A DNA stretch of 64,000 bases from Oxytricha trifallax (GCA_000711775.1 ARYC01000462.1:62001-126000), one strand, 5' to 3'; positions 1-11,885 are shown, counted from the first letter of the stretch. Numbers and translations: made by a program. The notes: generated from the sequence alone by a model not told the origin.

Positions 1-520
1 TATTGTATTTATTAATATTAAATAGAGGTTTAACCTTGGTTTAGTTACTAAATAGGCTCAAAGATGGGGCGTTTGTTGTACAGGGGGCACTTCTGGATTC
101 TGACTTATTGTGGTCAAAAATGCTTCTTTGACCATGCATTTAAGTGAGGAAGCTAGTCTAATTCTCTTGTTTCTCTTTTTCTTGTTGGTTCTTAAGTACC
201 TTGGCTCTTCTTTGTACATATTCAATGAATCTTATTGAGAAATAGTCGTTCATGTTCAGTTCGTCGAGTGAACATGATAACAAGTTGAGGTCAAAGTTCA
301 AGAGTCCCATTTCAGCAAAATCTAACAATTTACGCTGTTGCTATTCATTAGCAAAATAGATAAGATCTCCATCGTCTTATAGACTTTCTCCATTTGCGAA
401 ATCGGAGTAGGAGCTTTAAATTGCCTTGTTGGGGTCAGCCGACATTTCTTTGTCGTAGTTTTCGACTTCAGAGCAAGTTTAATTGCAATTTTATCGATCA
501 TCACTAAAGAGATAGTTGAA
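1..520 (-). CDS. Coding segment of an unrecognised protein, off left edge
   Basis: Read on the minus strand with TAA/TAG as Gln, about 170 codons stay open without a TGA from near 520 to the window edge. The protein is acidic and Asn/Ser/Gln-rich, with stretches such as DFAEMGLLNFDLNLLSCSLD and RFIEYVQRRAKVLKNQQEKE. Upstream of ~520 the same frame becomes pure AT-rich filler, so the coding segment seems to end there, as a macronuclear-destined segment does at an IES boundary. No family was recognised. An overlapping 72-residue standard-code frame (322-540) is a shadow in another phase. A start codon is not obvious; this is probably an internal or C-terminal piece. Confidence 0.5.
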
Positions 521-914
521 GAGAAAAAAATTGTGAGCATAATTAAGATAATTGAAATATAACTAATAATGGAGTATAAAGAAATAAGGCAGGTTTAAAG
601 GGAAGTTAGAAAGATTAATTAAACAAGAACTTATTTTTTATTGTAGCAAATTTTAATATTTATTTTTGATATTCAAAGTCTTTTTAAAGGTTGCATCATT
701 TTAACGCAGACTAGATATTTATCTTATTCAGGCAATACTCAAAGTAATTTCGTAATAATTTATATTTATGCAAATTTTATGTGATACTAGTGCGGGTAAA
801 TTGATTAAAATATTTTAACTTTTAAACAAATGTAGGTGAGCCAATTTTGAGCATGTTTTAGTGGATCCCATCAATCACTGACATTTCCAGGCACCAAAAA
901 CAAGCGACGCCAGG

Positions 915-1110
915 TCACTCTTGTTCAAATTTTCCTTAAAATAAACTAACTGTGCTTATTCCATTTTGGAACCTCAATTTAACTTCATGCTTTTCATATT
1001 CTTTATCATTCTTGTCAACTTTTTATATATTATTCTTCACGTCTTTTGTATGATAGTATTGCTTATGACACTCATTGCATTTATACTTTACGTCAATATT
1101 TTCATGCTTT
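915..1110 (-). pseudogene. Decayed TBE-like zinc-finger gene fragment
   Basis: About 65 codons open with UAR=Gln. The stretch YKCNECHKQYYHTKD matches the second C2H2 finger of the intact TBE zinc-finger-kinase in this window (CEFCEKPYSHTRD near 58.21 kb), with the same spacing of the cysteines; the histidine side is degraded. It lies on the opposite strand to the second-gene remnant at 2.3 kb, which is the relation these two genes have in a whole TBE. Probably part of an old, mostly erased TBE-like copy. Confidence 0.5.
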
Positions 1111-1689
1111 AAAAATTAACTAGTTTTCCTTCTCTATGTTCCTATATATTTCTATACCAGCTTTATATATGAGGGAAATCACTCTCAAAAAGACCACAAA
1201 AACACACTATAACTTTTTAAGTTTTTATAATAATTTAATTAATGATTTTTTCCTAATCTCAGTCAACGATCACTTATTTTTTATTAATTTTCAACTATTA
1301 ATTTATATTTTATTGACAATTAATTTAAGTGATAGCTTTTGTAGTTCATCTCGCAACTATACATTTTCTATTGATGCCAATATTATTCTCAATTAGCTTA
1401 ATGGATGTACTGTTTATTATTTTAAATGTTAGCGCTTAAATTAAAATTCTAATTTATAATTAGTATAATGCCTCTTTAGATAAAAGCTTTAATGAGAGCT
1501 TTGAAGACATAAAAATTTTTAAGGAAATTTTAAATAATATGAAAGATTAAAAAAGAGGGTTAGGAAAAATTCAGCTCTAAAAATGGTTAGAAAGTAACCA
1601 TTTATAATTTCAATAATAAGTTGATTATATAGTATTTCACTTAATTAAGTAAGTAATTTTATAGAAGGTATTTTTTGCTCTTATTATTA

Positions 1690-2145
1690 AAACTAGGGAG
1701 CTTCCAATTAAGGAGTAGGGGGAGGGAAGTTTCCTGCCCCAAATTTTTATATGCACCCTCGGGGGGAAGTTTCCTGCCCCATCCATAAAAATATGTAATT
1801 TTATAATTTTCAAAGAATCTTTATTATCAATTATGATGTAGTTGTTTTTAATTTAGCTTCAAATATCATTTCTACCTTGATAATGAATTTAAAATTTATT
1901 GAAAATTACATTAATTATTTATAAAACCACTTATTTTAGCCTTGTTAATAATATATAATTTGATTTAGAATAATTATTACCTTGAAAATTATATAATAAT
2001 AAATGTTGTATAGTTCATGATTATGGTAATTGAAATTGAAATTTATTTGTTTCTATTAAAATTATTTCAAAAAACATAAAATTTAATGTTGGAGGCAGGA
2101 AACTACCTTTTGGGGCAGGAAACTTCCCCCCAAGGAGTAGCATAT
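1690..2145. repeat. Foldback repeat with GGGGAAGTTTCCTGCCCC arms
   Basis: The motif GGGAAGTTTCCTGCCCC occurs twice in tandem near 1722-1740 and 1761-1779 and once inverted near 2119-2137, with a degraded second inverted copy (GGCAGGAAACTACC) near 2094. The ~310 bp between is AT-rich with no gene. This resembles a small non-autonomous inverted-repeat element inserted in the older TBE-like remnant. No target duplication could be identified with certainty. Confidence 0.6.
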
Positions 2146-2317
2146 TACGAGTTACTCAAAATTAAGTACATGCTAATAATTTAAATTATAAAATATGGAA
2201 CAATCTCTAAAGTTTGTTTTCGAAACCGTTTCCATGCCCTTGTGATAGAAGACAGAGGTATATAATTGTAATAAATAAACTTAAATTTGAATATCATTTT
2301 TATGATTTGTAAACAAG

Positions 2318-2860
2318 ATGGAGTCAATTAATGATGCAATGAAAAGAGTGTTAGTACAAGAATTTACTTAGAGATTTAAAAGCAAGGAGTATTTTAACCG
2401 CTAACTGGTCGAGCAATAATTTCCTATAGTAAAAATTCTAGATTATGTAGTTAGATTGCTCATACCAACGATGAAAGATACTAAAGTTTCATAGTGCTAT
2501 ACTCGCGAAGAGTAGCAAGCATTAAAAACATAAGTTGCAAAGTTTACATAGATTCCTAATTATCCGAAATTTCAGTGACTTACTTGAATGATTATGCAAT
2601 GAATGACCCAAAGGTTTCGCACTACTTGCCAAGCAATTGTCGAATAAATTACCTTATTAAAACTTTATCTTTGACATGCTTGAAAAAAACATATATAATT
2701 TGAAAGAAATATTCAAAATGTTGACAAAAACTAGAAGATAAGGAAAATTAAAAGATCAAAATAAGTGAATGCTTGCTATCAAAAGCTGCAGAAGTACCCT
2801 CATTTTTCGAATGAGATTTGTAGATGAACTATTTTAAAAAAATTTTGTGCCACCATCTTC
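2318..2860 (+). pseudogene. Decayed TBE second-gene ('22 kDa' family) copy
   Basis: Homologous to the minus-strand second genes of TBE A and C. From ATG 2318 the frame reads NDAMKR, then RFKSKEYFNRQLVEQ (compare RFRSKEDLYRYL in A), then after a GTAAAA...TGTAG intron-like stretch RLLIPTMKDTKV (compare GLFLPTQEGTKI in C), then IPNYPK. The family block SVTYLNDYAMNDP...YLP follows only in another phase, so at least one frameshift is present. The end is indistinct. Together with the finger fragment at 0.9-1.1 kb this marks a rotted TBE-like insertion in inverted orientation. Confidence 0.65.
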
Positions 2861-2869
2861 TTTATATAT

Positions 2870-5230
2870 AAACTGAGTTAGACCAATAACAAACGTGTTA
2901 GAGATAAATATTTGATAAATCATTTTTATTAATAGAATCTTGCCAGAATTTAAAGCTTTATAAAATATATAATTAAGGACTTTATTTACCTCACAGTATA
3001 TATTTTCAAACAAAGTTGTGCATGTTTGTATAGTAAACTTGTCGATGGAATGATTGTTACATTATAAGATTTCTTCAAGTTTGTCAATATAGTTATTTTT
3101 ACTTTACTTAAACCTCATATTAGCGTATTGCTAAATCTTTTATATAATGGATATATCTGATAGATTGTATTGGAGTTTATTAAGTTTTATAAAGATTTAC
3201 TTTAAATAAGAATATTTAATTTGTTAAGCTGATAAATTTTCATCAGTCATATAAAGTTTTATATAGTTTAAAAACAAGAACTAAATAAATGTTTTTTTAA
3301 TTTATTTCCATAAATTGTTCTAAATCTTACTGAAATAATATTTTATTTAATTAGAATTCTTTCACATTTAATTTACTATAGGCACAGTAAAAATAAATAA
3401 TAATAAAATTATTTTTTCAATCATGACTTAAGCTAAATTTAATTGAATCTAATGAATAATATACATAACTTAAAAATAAAACTGTAAAAAATTGCAAATT
3501 TTTATAAAATTTTAACAAAAATTATAAAATATTAAGAAATTTATCTGATTAGATAAATATTTTGTCTATTAGATATAATTTTAAAAGTTTATTAAGACAA
3601 TTAATAATTAAAATTGCATCTCAATACACATTTTCTGGCTTTACCTAATTGAATTATAGCCATATAATTACAATAATTTTAGATATGTGATTGATAAATA
3701 TAGATTATTAGTTTAAAATATAATTTATGCTATTGAAGATCAATAACATAAATTAGTTTTACTCGAGGTTTTAAAGCTTTAATATTATTCGATTAAACTT
3801 TGCAAAAAATCTACTAACTTTAAATTAAAATTTTTTAAGTTATAAGAAATACAATCGCATTAACTTCGATAATTCTTATATAATTATTTATGAATTTATT
3901 CGAAGTTAAAATACTCATAGAAAGTCTATAATAAATTTTTGGTAAGAAACGAGGAATTCAAATTAATATAGAATAATATTCTAAATCTCTTTGGAATTTG
4001 ATTGATTTTTTTGGATCTAAGTAAAATAATTAGAAAATATTGAAATAAATTGAAAACAATTTTATTCTAATTTTATAATGTAAAATTTTCGGGAGTTGCT
4101 AATGAAAATAATACTATCATTTAAGATTAGTATTTTATTAAATTTTATTAAATTAAGTATATTAAATAATAATTGATAATATTAAAAAATTAAACATTAA
4201 ATTCACAAAAGACCACCTGCTAGTGTCGCATAAATTAAAAGTGCATTAGTGATGCAAATATTTTTAATACATTAAATTATAATTAAATAAAAATGACTAT
4301 AATAATTTAAAACAAAATATTTTTGAGAGATACAAAGAGTTATTTAGAAAAATTGCCAATAAGTAATCCAACTAAATAAATTAAGAAGTTTATTTATACG
4401 TTTACAAATTTGACACAATAAATCTAAACGTAATAAATTGATAAATATTTATCAATTATTTTGAATGTATATTGAAAAACTATTCTTACTAAAAGTCTTT
4501 TAATATCTTTATCTATTTACATATACATTTTGTTTATGGATTTACTAAGTCAAAATTCGTTATCCTCTCAGCGAATTGTTCATGGGTTCAAATTTAAGAG
4601 TAAATTATTGATATATCCAATAAATTCTTTGGAATATATACTTTTGAAGTAACGAATTATACTTCTTAAAGATAGAGATTATAAATTTTGAGAAGAAAAC
4701 AGTGATTAATCGTCACATAATAACAGATCTCTATCATATAAAATATGATATTACAAAAAAAAATTGTTTTATTTTAAATTGTTTAGAATATAATGGCTTA
4801 TTATTATGATTGAAAAGCTTGGTTTATTACTGAGTTCAAAATTAGGATTTAAGTATGATTAATTACGGAAATTATAAATTATTTTGATTAAGAAGTCATT
4901 AAGTTCTAATTAAAAATATTTTTTTCACTTTAACTTGAATAAAGTTCAAATGAAGTTGAATGAAATAAATCGAAAATTTACTTAAAGTTTTAAATTACTT
5001 AGATTAAACATATTTTATAAATTATTTTATTATTTTAATAAAAATACAGGTAAAATTTATAAATATATTTTAAAATCTATGTTAATAATGTGTAAACTAA
5101 AAGAAATGAAAAAATAGAAATTGCTGAATATGCCTTCCTGTTTTCCTAATAATATTCATAATTTATAAATATTCATAATTTATAATGTAAAATTTTTCTT
5201 TATTTTTAATATTTTTACATAAAAAGTTAT
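2870..5230. other. AT-rich DNA, no gene seen
   Basis: Roughly 80% A+T with homopolymer runs and no frame of coding character on either strand; typical germline-limited filler. Confidence 0.5.
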
Positions 5231-5234
5231 ATGA

Positions 5235-5515
5235 TAATTGAATCATTGCCATTTGCAAGTTTTTCATTCAAATGTTCTGTGTAATCTGCTTTAAATATAC
5301 AAAAGTTCCTATAGCTGCTCTTTCATCATACTCTATTTTCATATCCATATGTGCTTAAATATCAGTTTTTGCAGCAAAGTTCATAACTATTTCAATAATT
5401 GATCCTGATGACTCTAATTTGTACGCTCAATTCTCAAACGATTAGCACCTCTCTTGTACTAACTAATGAATTCTTTGTTTGCAACAACATAATCAAATTA
5501 TACTTTAAGGTGAAT
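5235..5515 (-). CDS. Coding island, unrecognised protein
   Basis: Two overlapping minus-strand phases have clearly coding composition: first ANKEFISQYKRGANRLRIER, then in a shifted phase a stretch including IVMNFAAKTDIQAHMDM and KIEYDERAAIGTFVYLKQ. The richness in D, E, A and G is unlike the K/N/I/F-rich translations of the filler around it. The phase change implies a frameshift, an intron or a segment junction. No family recognised. Could be a macronuclear-destined segment or a gene relic. Confidence 0.4.
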
Positions 5516-6002
5516 TTATTTATTTTTTAAGATTTATCTTCAAAAACCTTTACTTTAATAAAATTTAATTAAATGACTTCAGCATTAATTGATTTATTTA
5601 ATGACATTTAGAATTAAATTTCTTGTAAATTTGATAAAGAAATAACTTTTTATTTTTTTAAATAAGAATTATAGGTTTATTATATTTCAATGAATTTTTA
5701 GCATTAACTTTTCAATAATTTAGTATTTTAATAATTTTAGTGCTATTAAATGAATTAGTAAATTTAATATAAAATCACTATAAATACATTGAACTAACAA
5801 TCAATTAATTCCAACCTTATATAAACTCAATTAGCATATATTTATAAAATACTTAATATCAAGAAATTTATAATTTTCAAATTATAAAAACTGTCAAGAA
5901 TTTAATATAAGCAAATTAAATTGCATGAAATATAAAAGAAATGCGGAGATATAATTGAGAAAACTATACATTTTAGATGCTAAAAGAACTGTGTGAATAA
6001 TT

Positions 6003-6480
6003 TAACTCTCAGTGTTCAACGCATAAGGGACCAGTCGGTGGGGTTCAATCTGTCAGCGTACACTCTTCGAGTGAGGTTGATCCTAAGATTTCCCTGTATT
6101 AGATGAGTCTACGGGCTTGAGTTCAGTTTCCTAGGTAATAGGGAGCAGGATGAAGGTAAGCTCTGCCTTCGAAAGTGAGAAGGCGAAAACCATTGAAGCC
6201 AACGATAAGGATTTTTCTCCAACACCGGGTTAGGGTGCTGAAGCTACCACAGCGAAAGGACAGGGATTACGTTTCCCAGCACCGGTGGGACCGGTAAGCG
6301 TTTTTCTCCATCTTCTGTTATTTAGTTGGATCTCACGAGCTTGTTTTTCAGGTAATAACTGGCTGACATCTTCATTTTGGGAGGAGACTAGGTAATAGCG
6401 ATAATGGTTACGTGGAGTTTTCTACTTCACGGAATTTGCCACGTCAACTCACTCAGATACGTCTACGTCACGACTATAAT
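6003..6480 (+). CDS. GC-rich coding island, unrecognised protein
   Basis: This ~480 bp block is close to 47% G+C in DNA that is otherwise ~20-25% G+C. A plus-strand frame starting near 6150 (MKVSSAFESEKAKTIEAND, then FSPTPGQGAEATTAKG and LRFPAPVGP) remains open to about 6480. A first part in another phase reads KGPVGGVQSVSVHSSSEVD. A GTAAGC...TTTAG stretch (about 6294-6325) has the shape of a hypotrich mini-intron, so the downstream phase is uncertain. No family recognised. Sharp AT-rich borders on both sides fit a macronuclear-destined segment. A structured-RNA reading was considered and rejected. Confidence 0.5.
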
Positions 6481-6803
6481 TGATGGTTTGATTTTAGTGT
6501 TAAACAGTGATATATTAAACTTTATTTTATTTTAAATCATTCACTACTATATCTCAGTGTAAAATATATTTATAATTTTTCAAAAACAATTCTCGCTCTT
6601 TAAAGCTATAGAATGCATGAATTTAATGAGAATTTAAAGTTTAATTATTACAATTGATAAATTTGAGAAATAAAATGCATGGAATTCGAGCTCGCAAAAT
6701 TAAAACAATCAAATATTTATGGTAAAAATTTTTTTGTATTCAATCAGTGTGATTAAAAATATAACATAAAAACGGAATAAAGAAGCTAAAATAGAGTTAC
6801 AAT

Positions 6804-7785
6804 CAAAACCCCAAAACCCTTTCAGTAGTTTGATTGAGTTTTTGATTGATAAAAGTAGACTATTAAGGCATACTTTATTAGGGTTTTAATAGGGTTTATG
6901 TAGGGGTTTTATGTTTAAATATTAGTAATTTAAGTGAGTATAATAAGCGAGTTTTTAAAATATTTCACACAAACATAAGCTTAGAGTCATGTGGCAGTTC
7001 TCTGAATTTTATCTTTCTAAGTTGATGTTTGATTGTTTCTATTGTTTGTTAATTCTCTTAGCTTGGCTTGATAATAGTTGAGTATGCAAGTTCTCTGAGA
7101 CCTCCATTTATTTTATTTTTATCGAGATATTGCTTGATTCTCTGCTTAGAATCTCTCTCACATCTGCAGCTAAAGTAATCGTTTCTTGGCATGTCGCTCT
7201 CTATTATTATTACTACTAGAGCCCAGATTTCCTATTAAGTGTCTCCATCTCTCCAATCCTCTCTCTGGGAAATTTCCAGGAGTGCCGTATACATTTCCTT
7301 AAGCAGAGGCTTTCACTCTTTGAGCTCTGTTGAAGTCAATAATATAAACTCTAAGAGGCTGAAAGTTCATCATGATATTCTCTGGCTTTAAGTCTCTATG
7401 AACATAACCTAGCTTGTGAAGCTCTTCAATCCCTTCAACTATCTGCTATACTATCTAGCTAATTTATCTCTGACATCTATTGTCAGATAAGAATTCTCTG
7501 TAAGTCATTTCTAGTAAAGGAAGCCTGAAGGCTACATGATCTGTACCAAGTAAAATAGCATCAAGCTAGATGTATATGCCTGCACTCATTTAACTTTGCC
7601 TTTTAAAGAGCATAATACTCATTAGCAAATTCCATTTGGAACTTGTCATCAGCAAGGAATTAATTGAAAGGATATATCTTGTAAGCATATTAGTCATCTG
7701 TAATGACTCTCTTCTCTATTTTATCTTCAAGAGTGAGGTAGCTTTCTAGGCAAGAATCTAAGTCAATAATTTTTAATATGGGAAT
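6804..7785. mobile_element. TBE-B end fragment (telomere-bearing transposon)
   Basis: Begins CAAAACCCCAAAACCC after AAT, the expected ANT target of TBEs, followed by a ~160 bp terminal repeat almost identical to both ends of TBE C (for example TTTGATTGAGTTTTTGATTG). It then carries the 3' half of a zinc-finger-kinase gene on the minus strand and stops abruptly at 7785, where TBE A begins. The rest of the element is absent from the window. Confidence 0.85.
6965..7785 (-). pseudogene. TBE-B zinc-finger-kinase, 3' part
   Basis: Nearly identical to the kinase part of the TBE C gene at 62.93-63.67 kb: ADDKF..., GYVHRDLKPENIMMNF, the DFNRA motif in place of DFG, and GTPG. It ends at the same TGA. 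The N-terminal zinc fingers are missing because the gene is cut at 7785 by TBE A. A 2 bp deletion relative to TBE C, just downstream of the GTPG motif (near 7263), shifts the frame, so this copy is dead even apart from the cut. Confidence 0.8.
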
Positions 7786-7866
7786 CAAAACCCCAAAACC
7801 CCTTAGTGAGGTTTATAAGTGCTTTGATTTGTAGGGTATAGTTGGGGTCTTATTGAGGTTAGTAGA
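7786..7866 (+). repeat. TBE-A left terminal inverted repeat
   Basis: About 80 bp starting with two C4A4-type telomeric units; it pairs with 11806-11885 with only a few mismatches. Telomere-like ends are the defining mark of TBEs and are internal to the chromosome here, not a true chromosome end. Confidence 0.9.
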
Positions 7867-7926
7867 GAAATTAGGCCAATTTGCAAAATGAGAAATAGAA
7901 ATTAGCGAAATTTAGGGTCTATTTAT

Positions 7927-8948
7927 GATGAGTAATATTTAGATTTACTGCTTAAGCTTAGGTATGGTACAAGTATTAATATAGACTAAGCCAAACCTGT
8001 ACTAAATTATGCAGCAATAGCAAAGTTATTACGCAAGAGTGCCTCAACTGTTAGGTATCACTGCTTGCTCGCTGTTTAGCATTTTAATTCTGGTTGTTGA
8101 ACGCATCCCGCAAGAAAATAAAAGTTCTCTCAGGCTCATATTGACTTCCTCTGCGACTCTAAGACTTTGAAGTATTCGGCACACTTTCCATTAGACTAGC
8201 GAACTGTGATGTTTCATCGCAGGTTTCCTGACATGCGTATCTCTCCTTAGACTATAGCCAATATTATAGAAGAAATGGTATTACTTTCAAGACTGTCAAC
8301 AGAGTGAAGAGAGTGATTGATTTTACAGTAACATTTTATAGTAATAATTTAAACTATATATGATTAAATGCAGAGAGCTATTACTAATAACATCAAGTTC
8401 ATACACGCTGATGAAGCTGTGTTTACCTTCAACACCTTTATTAATAAGCCTTGGTAAAAGAAGTACGATAATATAGAAGTCTATGATTAAAAAGTGAAGG
8501 TAGTCACCCATGCAATTTTAGCTGTATAAGTGAAGATTCAGGCCTAGAGAGTTATGTTATTCACCCTCGCTCTATTAAGCGAGAGTAGTATATAGAGTTC
8601 CTAAATAAGCTCAGAGAGAAGTATAGTAACCAAGAGATCATCCTGTTTGTTGATAACCTCTCAGTTCATAAGACTAAGGAGTCTAAGAAAGCTATTGAAG
8701 AGCTAAACATAACTCCTGTATACAACGTTCCTTATAGCCCATAATTTAATGGAATTGAATTCTACTGGAGTTAAATTAAGACTCACTACAAGAAGCTTCT
8801 GCTGTATCATCTTATGCATGACTTGCCCATCGATATAGTAGACTTTATTCAAAGCAGCTGTAAGAGAGTGAGCGTAGATAAGACAACAATTTGTGCGAGA
8901 GAGGGAAGAATGAATGTTTAAAAATAAGTTTTAGATTTAAACGAATGA
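7927..8948 (+). pseudogene. TBE-A transposase ('42 kDa' ORF), frameshifted
   Basis: IS630/Tc1-type DDE transposase read with UAR=Gln. Recognisable in order: DNA-binding part KPVLNYAAIAKLLRKSASTV, the block RTVMFHRRFPDMRISPQTIA, first catalytic Asp in FIHADEAVFTF, second in LFVDNLSVHKT, and catalytic Glu in YSPQFNGIEFYW. The pieces lie in different phases and at least one TGA falls in the first part, so several frameshifts separate them. It ends seven bases before the stop of the convergent second gene. Confidence 0.85.
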
Positions 8949-8954
8949 ATATAT

Positions 8955-9845
8955 TCACATATTAAATTGGCCCATAAAAGGGTTTGGCTTCTCTTTCTTC
9001 TCCTATTCTTATGGCTTGCTTGGGCCCATATTTCTTCTCTTAGTGCCAGCTCCTGCATCTATGTTCATTTCATCTGGTTTTTGACATCTTTATAAAGCCT
9101 CTTGCTCACCTCATAAATTTTCTGCGACTTTCTTTCTCTGTGAACCTTTGCATGCTCTTTCATAAGATATATGCCAGCGCCAGATTTTCCTACAAAGTTA
9201 TATGTCAAAGCTTACTTGAAAGATAAGGATGCTTCTTCAGTTCCTCTAGCCAAGCTGAGCTTATTAGAATGCCTTGCTTTTTCTAGTCTTCAGGAGAGAT
9301 AGAATATCGTTTCTTATGTGCTTCTTCATTTATTTCTCTGAGATACTCCTCTTTTGTTGTACCAAGAACACCTAAGAAAAAGTTCCTCTCTGGGAGTTTA
9401 TTAAAGAGTTGTTTCTTGGTAGGAAGGTAAACTACTTCCTCATCTTACATGGCATCCTCATAAAGATTAGTGACTGAAATCTCAGGGTAGTTGGGAATTT
9501 CGATTAGTTTAGTCTCTTTATTTTTAAAAGCTTTTTTCAACTCACAAAGTATTGCTTAAAGAATGAAATTTTGTTACCTTCCATCGTTGGAAGGAATAAA
9601 CCAACTGTATAATATGTTAATAGTCATCAAGTTATCTTACCATGTAAAGTTAGGTATCGATATAGATCTTCCTTACTTCTGAATCTTGATATCATTTCTT
9701 GACCCTCGACTCTTTTTATTTGATCATTGAGTGATTCCAACTTTGTTCCTCTTCTATTAATGAATTTCAAATTATAACTTATAGACTTCTGGATCCTATT
9801 GTTTAAAATCTTACTATTAAATATGGGCATCTTATAGGAGGTCAA
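8955..9845 (-). pseudogene. TBE-A second gene ('22 kDa' ORF family)
   Basis: Conserved TBE protein of unknown role. Visible blocks: RFRSKEDLYRYL, GLFLPTMEG, IPNYPEISVTNLYEDAMQ, LPERNFFLGVLGT, KRYSISPED, KKHPYLS, and a basic tail GAGTKRRNMGPSKP. Two short introns can be placed by comparison with TBE C and element E: GTAAGATAAC...ATACAG between YLTLH and GLFLP, and a 26 nt GTAAGCTTTG...TTGTAG after HPYLS. Small indels break the rest, for instance a lost A before the basic tail. It faces the transposase tail to tail and the zinc-finger-kinase gene head to head. Confidence 0.8.
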
Positions 9846-10302
9846 CCCTGTAAAGATACGTGGAGAAAGTTTGCAGAAGCTGTAACAAACTTCAGAGATG
9901 GAGCTCCATTTTTATCTATTTAGTTCCATTAAATTAGTACTAATTTTTTTTAATTTAATTAGTACCGGTACTTAATTCGTTTAAGTTTTATTGGTACCAA
10001 TTTAATAGTACAAAACTTAATTAGTACTTAGTTTTAATCCAGTGAGGTTTTAATGGAAAAGTTCCAAAATGGTTCAAAACTTAATTGGTACTAGTGCCAA
10101 CCTGAATTTAATCTCAGTTGGTACCAAAATGAAAAATATTAAGCATAAAATTAGAAAATATATAGTTATAAACTAAGTATAAATATGATGTCTAACACCT
10201 AAGAATCAACCATTGTTATGCAGTGCCAGCTCCTATACAAAGTTAGTATAGCCAGTGAGTTATTTACTTATTAATAATAGAAATTTAAATTTGAATTTAA
10301 AC
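9846..10302. promoter_or_regulatory. TBE-A divergent promoter region with GTAC palindromes
   Basis: The 450 bp between the diverging second and third genes holds repeated GTAC-centred palindromes: AGTACT and AGTACCGGTACT near 9936-9972, GGTACC near 9994 and 10120, AGTACT near 10024 and GGTACTAGTGCC near 10088. The sister element TBE C has a different palindrome in the same place, so this looks like a family-specific regulatory block. Its function is inferred from position only. Confidence 0.5.
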
Positions 10303-11746
10303 ATGGCGGCTAACTTAAATCGTAAGGCAGTTTCTCTAGGAACAGGTTAATCATTGCTCAAATTTGGCTCCTCCAAGAAACCAGAAGTAATTTATATTGA
10401 AAAGGAGGTTGAGCTCAGAGCTCTAGAGTTTGAAGCTGAGGTCTTTAAAATTTTAGTTTAAAACAAGAAGTAGAGTGCTGAGATGGGAGTTTAAACATAA
10501 GTTGAATTGGTTGAGGAAGATAAGGAACAGCAACCAATAGAAAAAATTAAAACATTTTAATGTGAAGACTGCTAAAATTTCTTCTCAACTGAGTCTAGCT
10601 TGAAGAGACCCATCAAAGAGGTACACTCTGGTAGAGCTAAGATCTACTTCAAGCATGATAAAGTAGATGGTAGATATTAATGCACTACCTGCATGAAGTC
10701 TTATACTCACTCAGCTAAAGTAAAGAGACATATGCAAAAGCATCATTTAAGCGAATTCCTGATTAAAGATGAGGAAACTTAAAAGCTTGTACCTGCTAAA
10801 AGAAAAATAACTCTCTTGATTCACAAATAGAACAGTAGGAGAGACTTAAGAGATAAAAGCGACTGAAGTCAATGAACCAACCAGCAAATGGAATGTATAT
10901 AGCATGCGTATAAGAGAGAGCAATGTATATACCTGCATAAATGCAGTCGACATAAGCAGCTGTATTGAAAACTATTTGAATATTGACGTACCTAACAAGG
11001 TAAAACTTATAGTTGTTGATGAATTTGAATTCGCATACAAGGTATATCCATTCAAGTATCTCATTAAGAATGAGCAATATTAAAATGAGTTTGCAAATGA
11101 ATACATAGTTTTGAGAGAGGCTTAAAAAAGATAATGCAGGAACTTAGCTAAGCTCGACGGAGTTATACTTGGTCATGGTTTTATTGCTTTGAGACTCAAG
11201 AAGTTTGAAATGACTCTAAGAGAGTATCTCTACCATAATAGATATCCTGATGATTTGAATGAGATACCCACAGATATGACTAAGGGTGTGAAAGAGCTCC
11301 ATGATCTAGGGTATGGTCATAGAGATTTGAAGCCAGAAATGTAATGCTAAATCTCTGCCATTTAAAAGTAGTAGTCATAGATTTCAACAGAGCAATAAGA
11401 CAAGAGATAGTGACTTTAGCTAAGGTTTTAGGCACTCCAGGATACTTCCCTATAAGATGGAAAAATGGCTATGTATAATGGGATGTTTGGGCGGTAGCTG
11501 CAATTATTTAGAGTGCGATATGGAAAGTATGTCATACTTTGGAGCAAAACATGAGAAATAATCAATAAATTTTGCCTGCTAAACATATTAAGCAAGATGA
11601 AATATGCAATGAAATTAAGAAGATAGTTGAGATGGTCATCGTAAAAGCTCCAGCATATCCACGAATCATTGGATGATATACTAGAACAACTACAGACTGC
11701 TAAATTCAAGAGGTATCACAAAGATAAGCAGATAAAATTTGTTTGA
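10303..11746 (+). pseudogene. TBE-A zinc-finger-kinase ('57 kDa' ORF), frameshifted
   Basis: From ATG 10303 (MAANLNRKAVSLGTG) the first ~185 codons are open and hold two C2H2 fingers, CEDCQNFFSTESS...H and CTTCMKSYTHSAKVKRHMQKH. The frame then ends at TGA near 10863; the kinase part continues in another phase (VVDEFEFAYKVYPFKYL, ELHDLGYGHRDLKPE, IDFNRA, LGTPGYFP). A second frameshift lies just after HRDLKPE. The kinase uses DFN where DFG is usual. The second and fourth blocks match the intact TBE C gene closely. The encoded protein's role in TBE biology is not known. Confidence 0.82.
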
Positions 11747-11805
11747 ATTAAGTACAGTAATACTCATTAAATATTCATTAAATTCATAAAAAACATGCGT
11801 TTTCT

Positions 11806-11885
11806 CTACTAACCCCAATAAGACCCCAACTATACCCTACAAATCAAAGCACTTATAAACCTCACTAAGTGGTTTTGGGGTTTTG
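11806..11885 (-). repeat. TBE-A right terminal inverted repeat
   Basis: Inverted copy of 7786-7866, ending TTTTGGGGTTTTG. The sequence beyond (ATTCTCTACTTATATCG) is not the continuation of TBE B, although A's left end abuts B's kinase gene. Confidence 0.9.

Larger units (their letters stand above)
7786..11885 (+). mobile_element. TBE-A, full-length 4.1 kb telomere-bearing element
   Basis: Runs from CAAAACCCCAAAACCCC at 7786 to its inverted copy ending at 11885, 4,100 bp, the length known for Oxytricha TBE1. The terminal inverted repeats are about 80 bp (7786-7866 and 11806-11885). Gene order is transposase (+), second gene (-), zinc-finger-kinase (+). All three genes carry frameshifts. The flanks are AAT on the left and ATT on the right; both fit the ANT target consensus but they do not match each other as a 3 bp duplication should. 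Confidence 0.92.

Noticed and set aside
1136-1396. 86-residue plus-strand ORF
   Set aside because: F/I/L/N-rich translation of AT-rich filler with no domain and no coding neighbours.
6003-6480. Possible rRNA or other structured RNA fragment
   Set aside because: A few short strings recall large-subunit rRNA, but no conserved core could be aligned and two-thirds of the block is an open coding frame.
7786-7866. True chromosome end (telomere)
   Set aside because: Only two C4A4 units, internal, and paired with an inverted copy 4.1 kb away; this is a TBE end.
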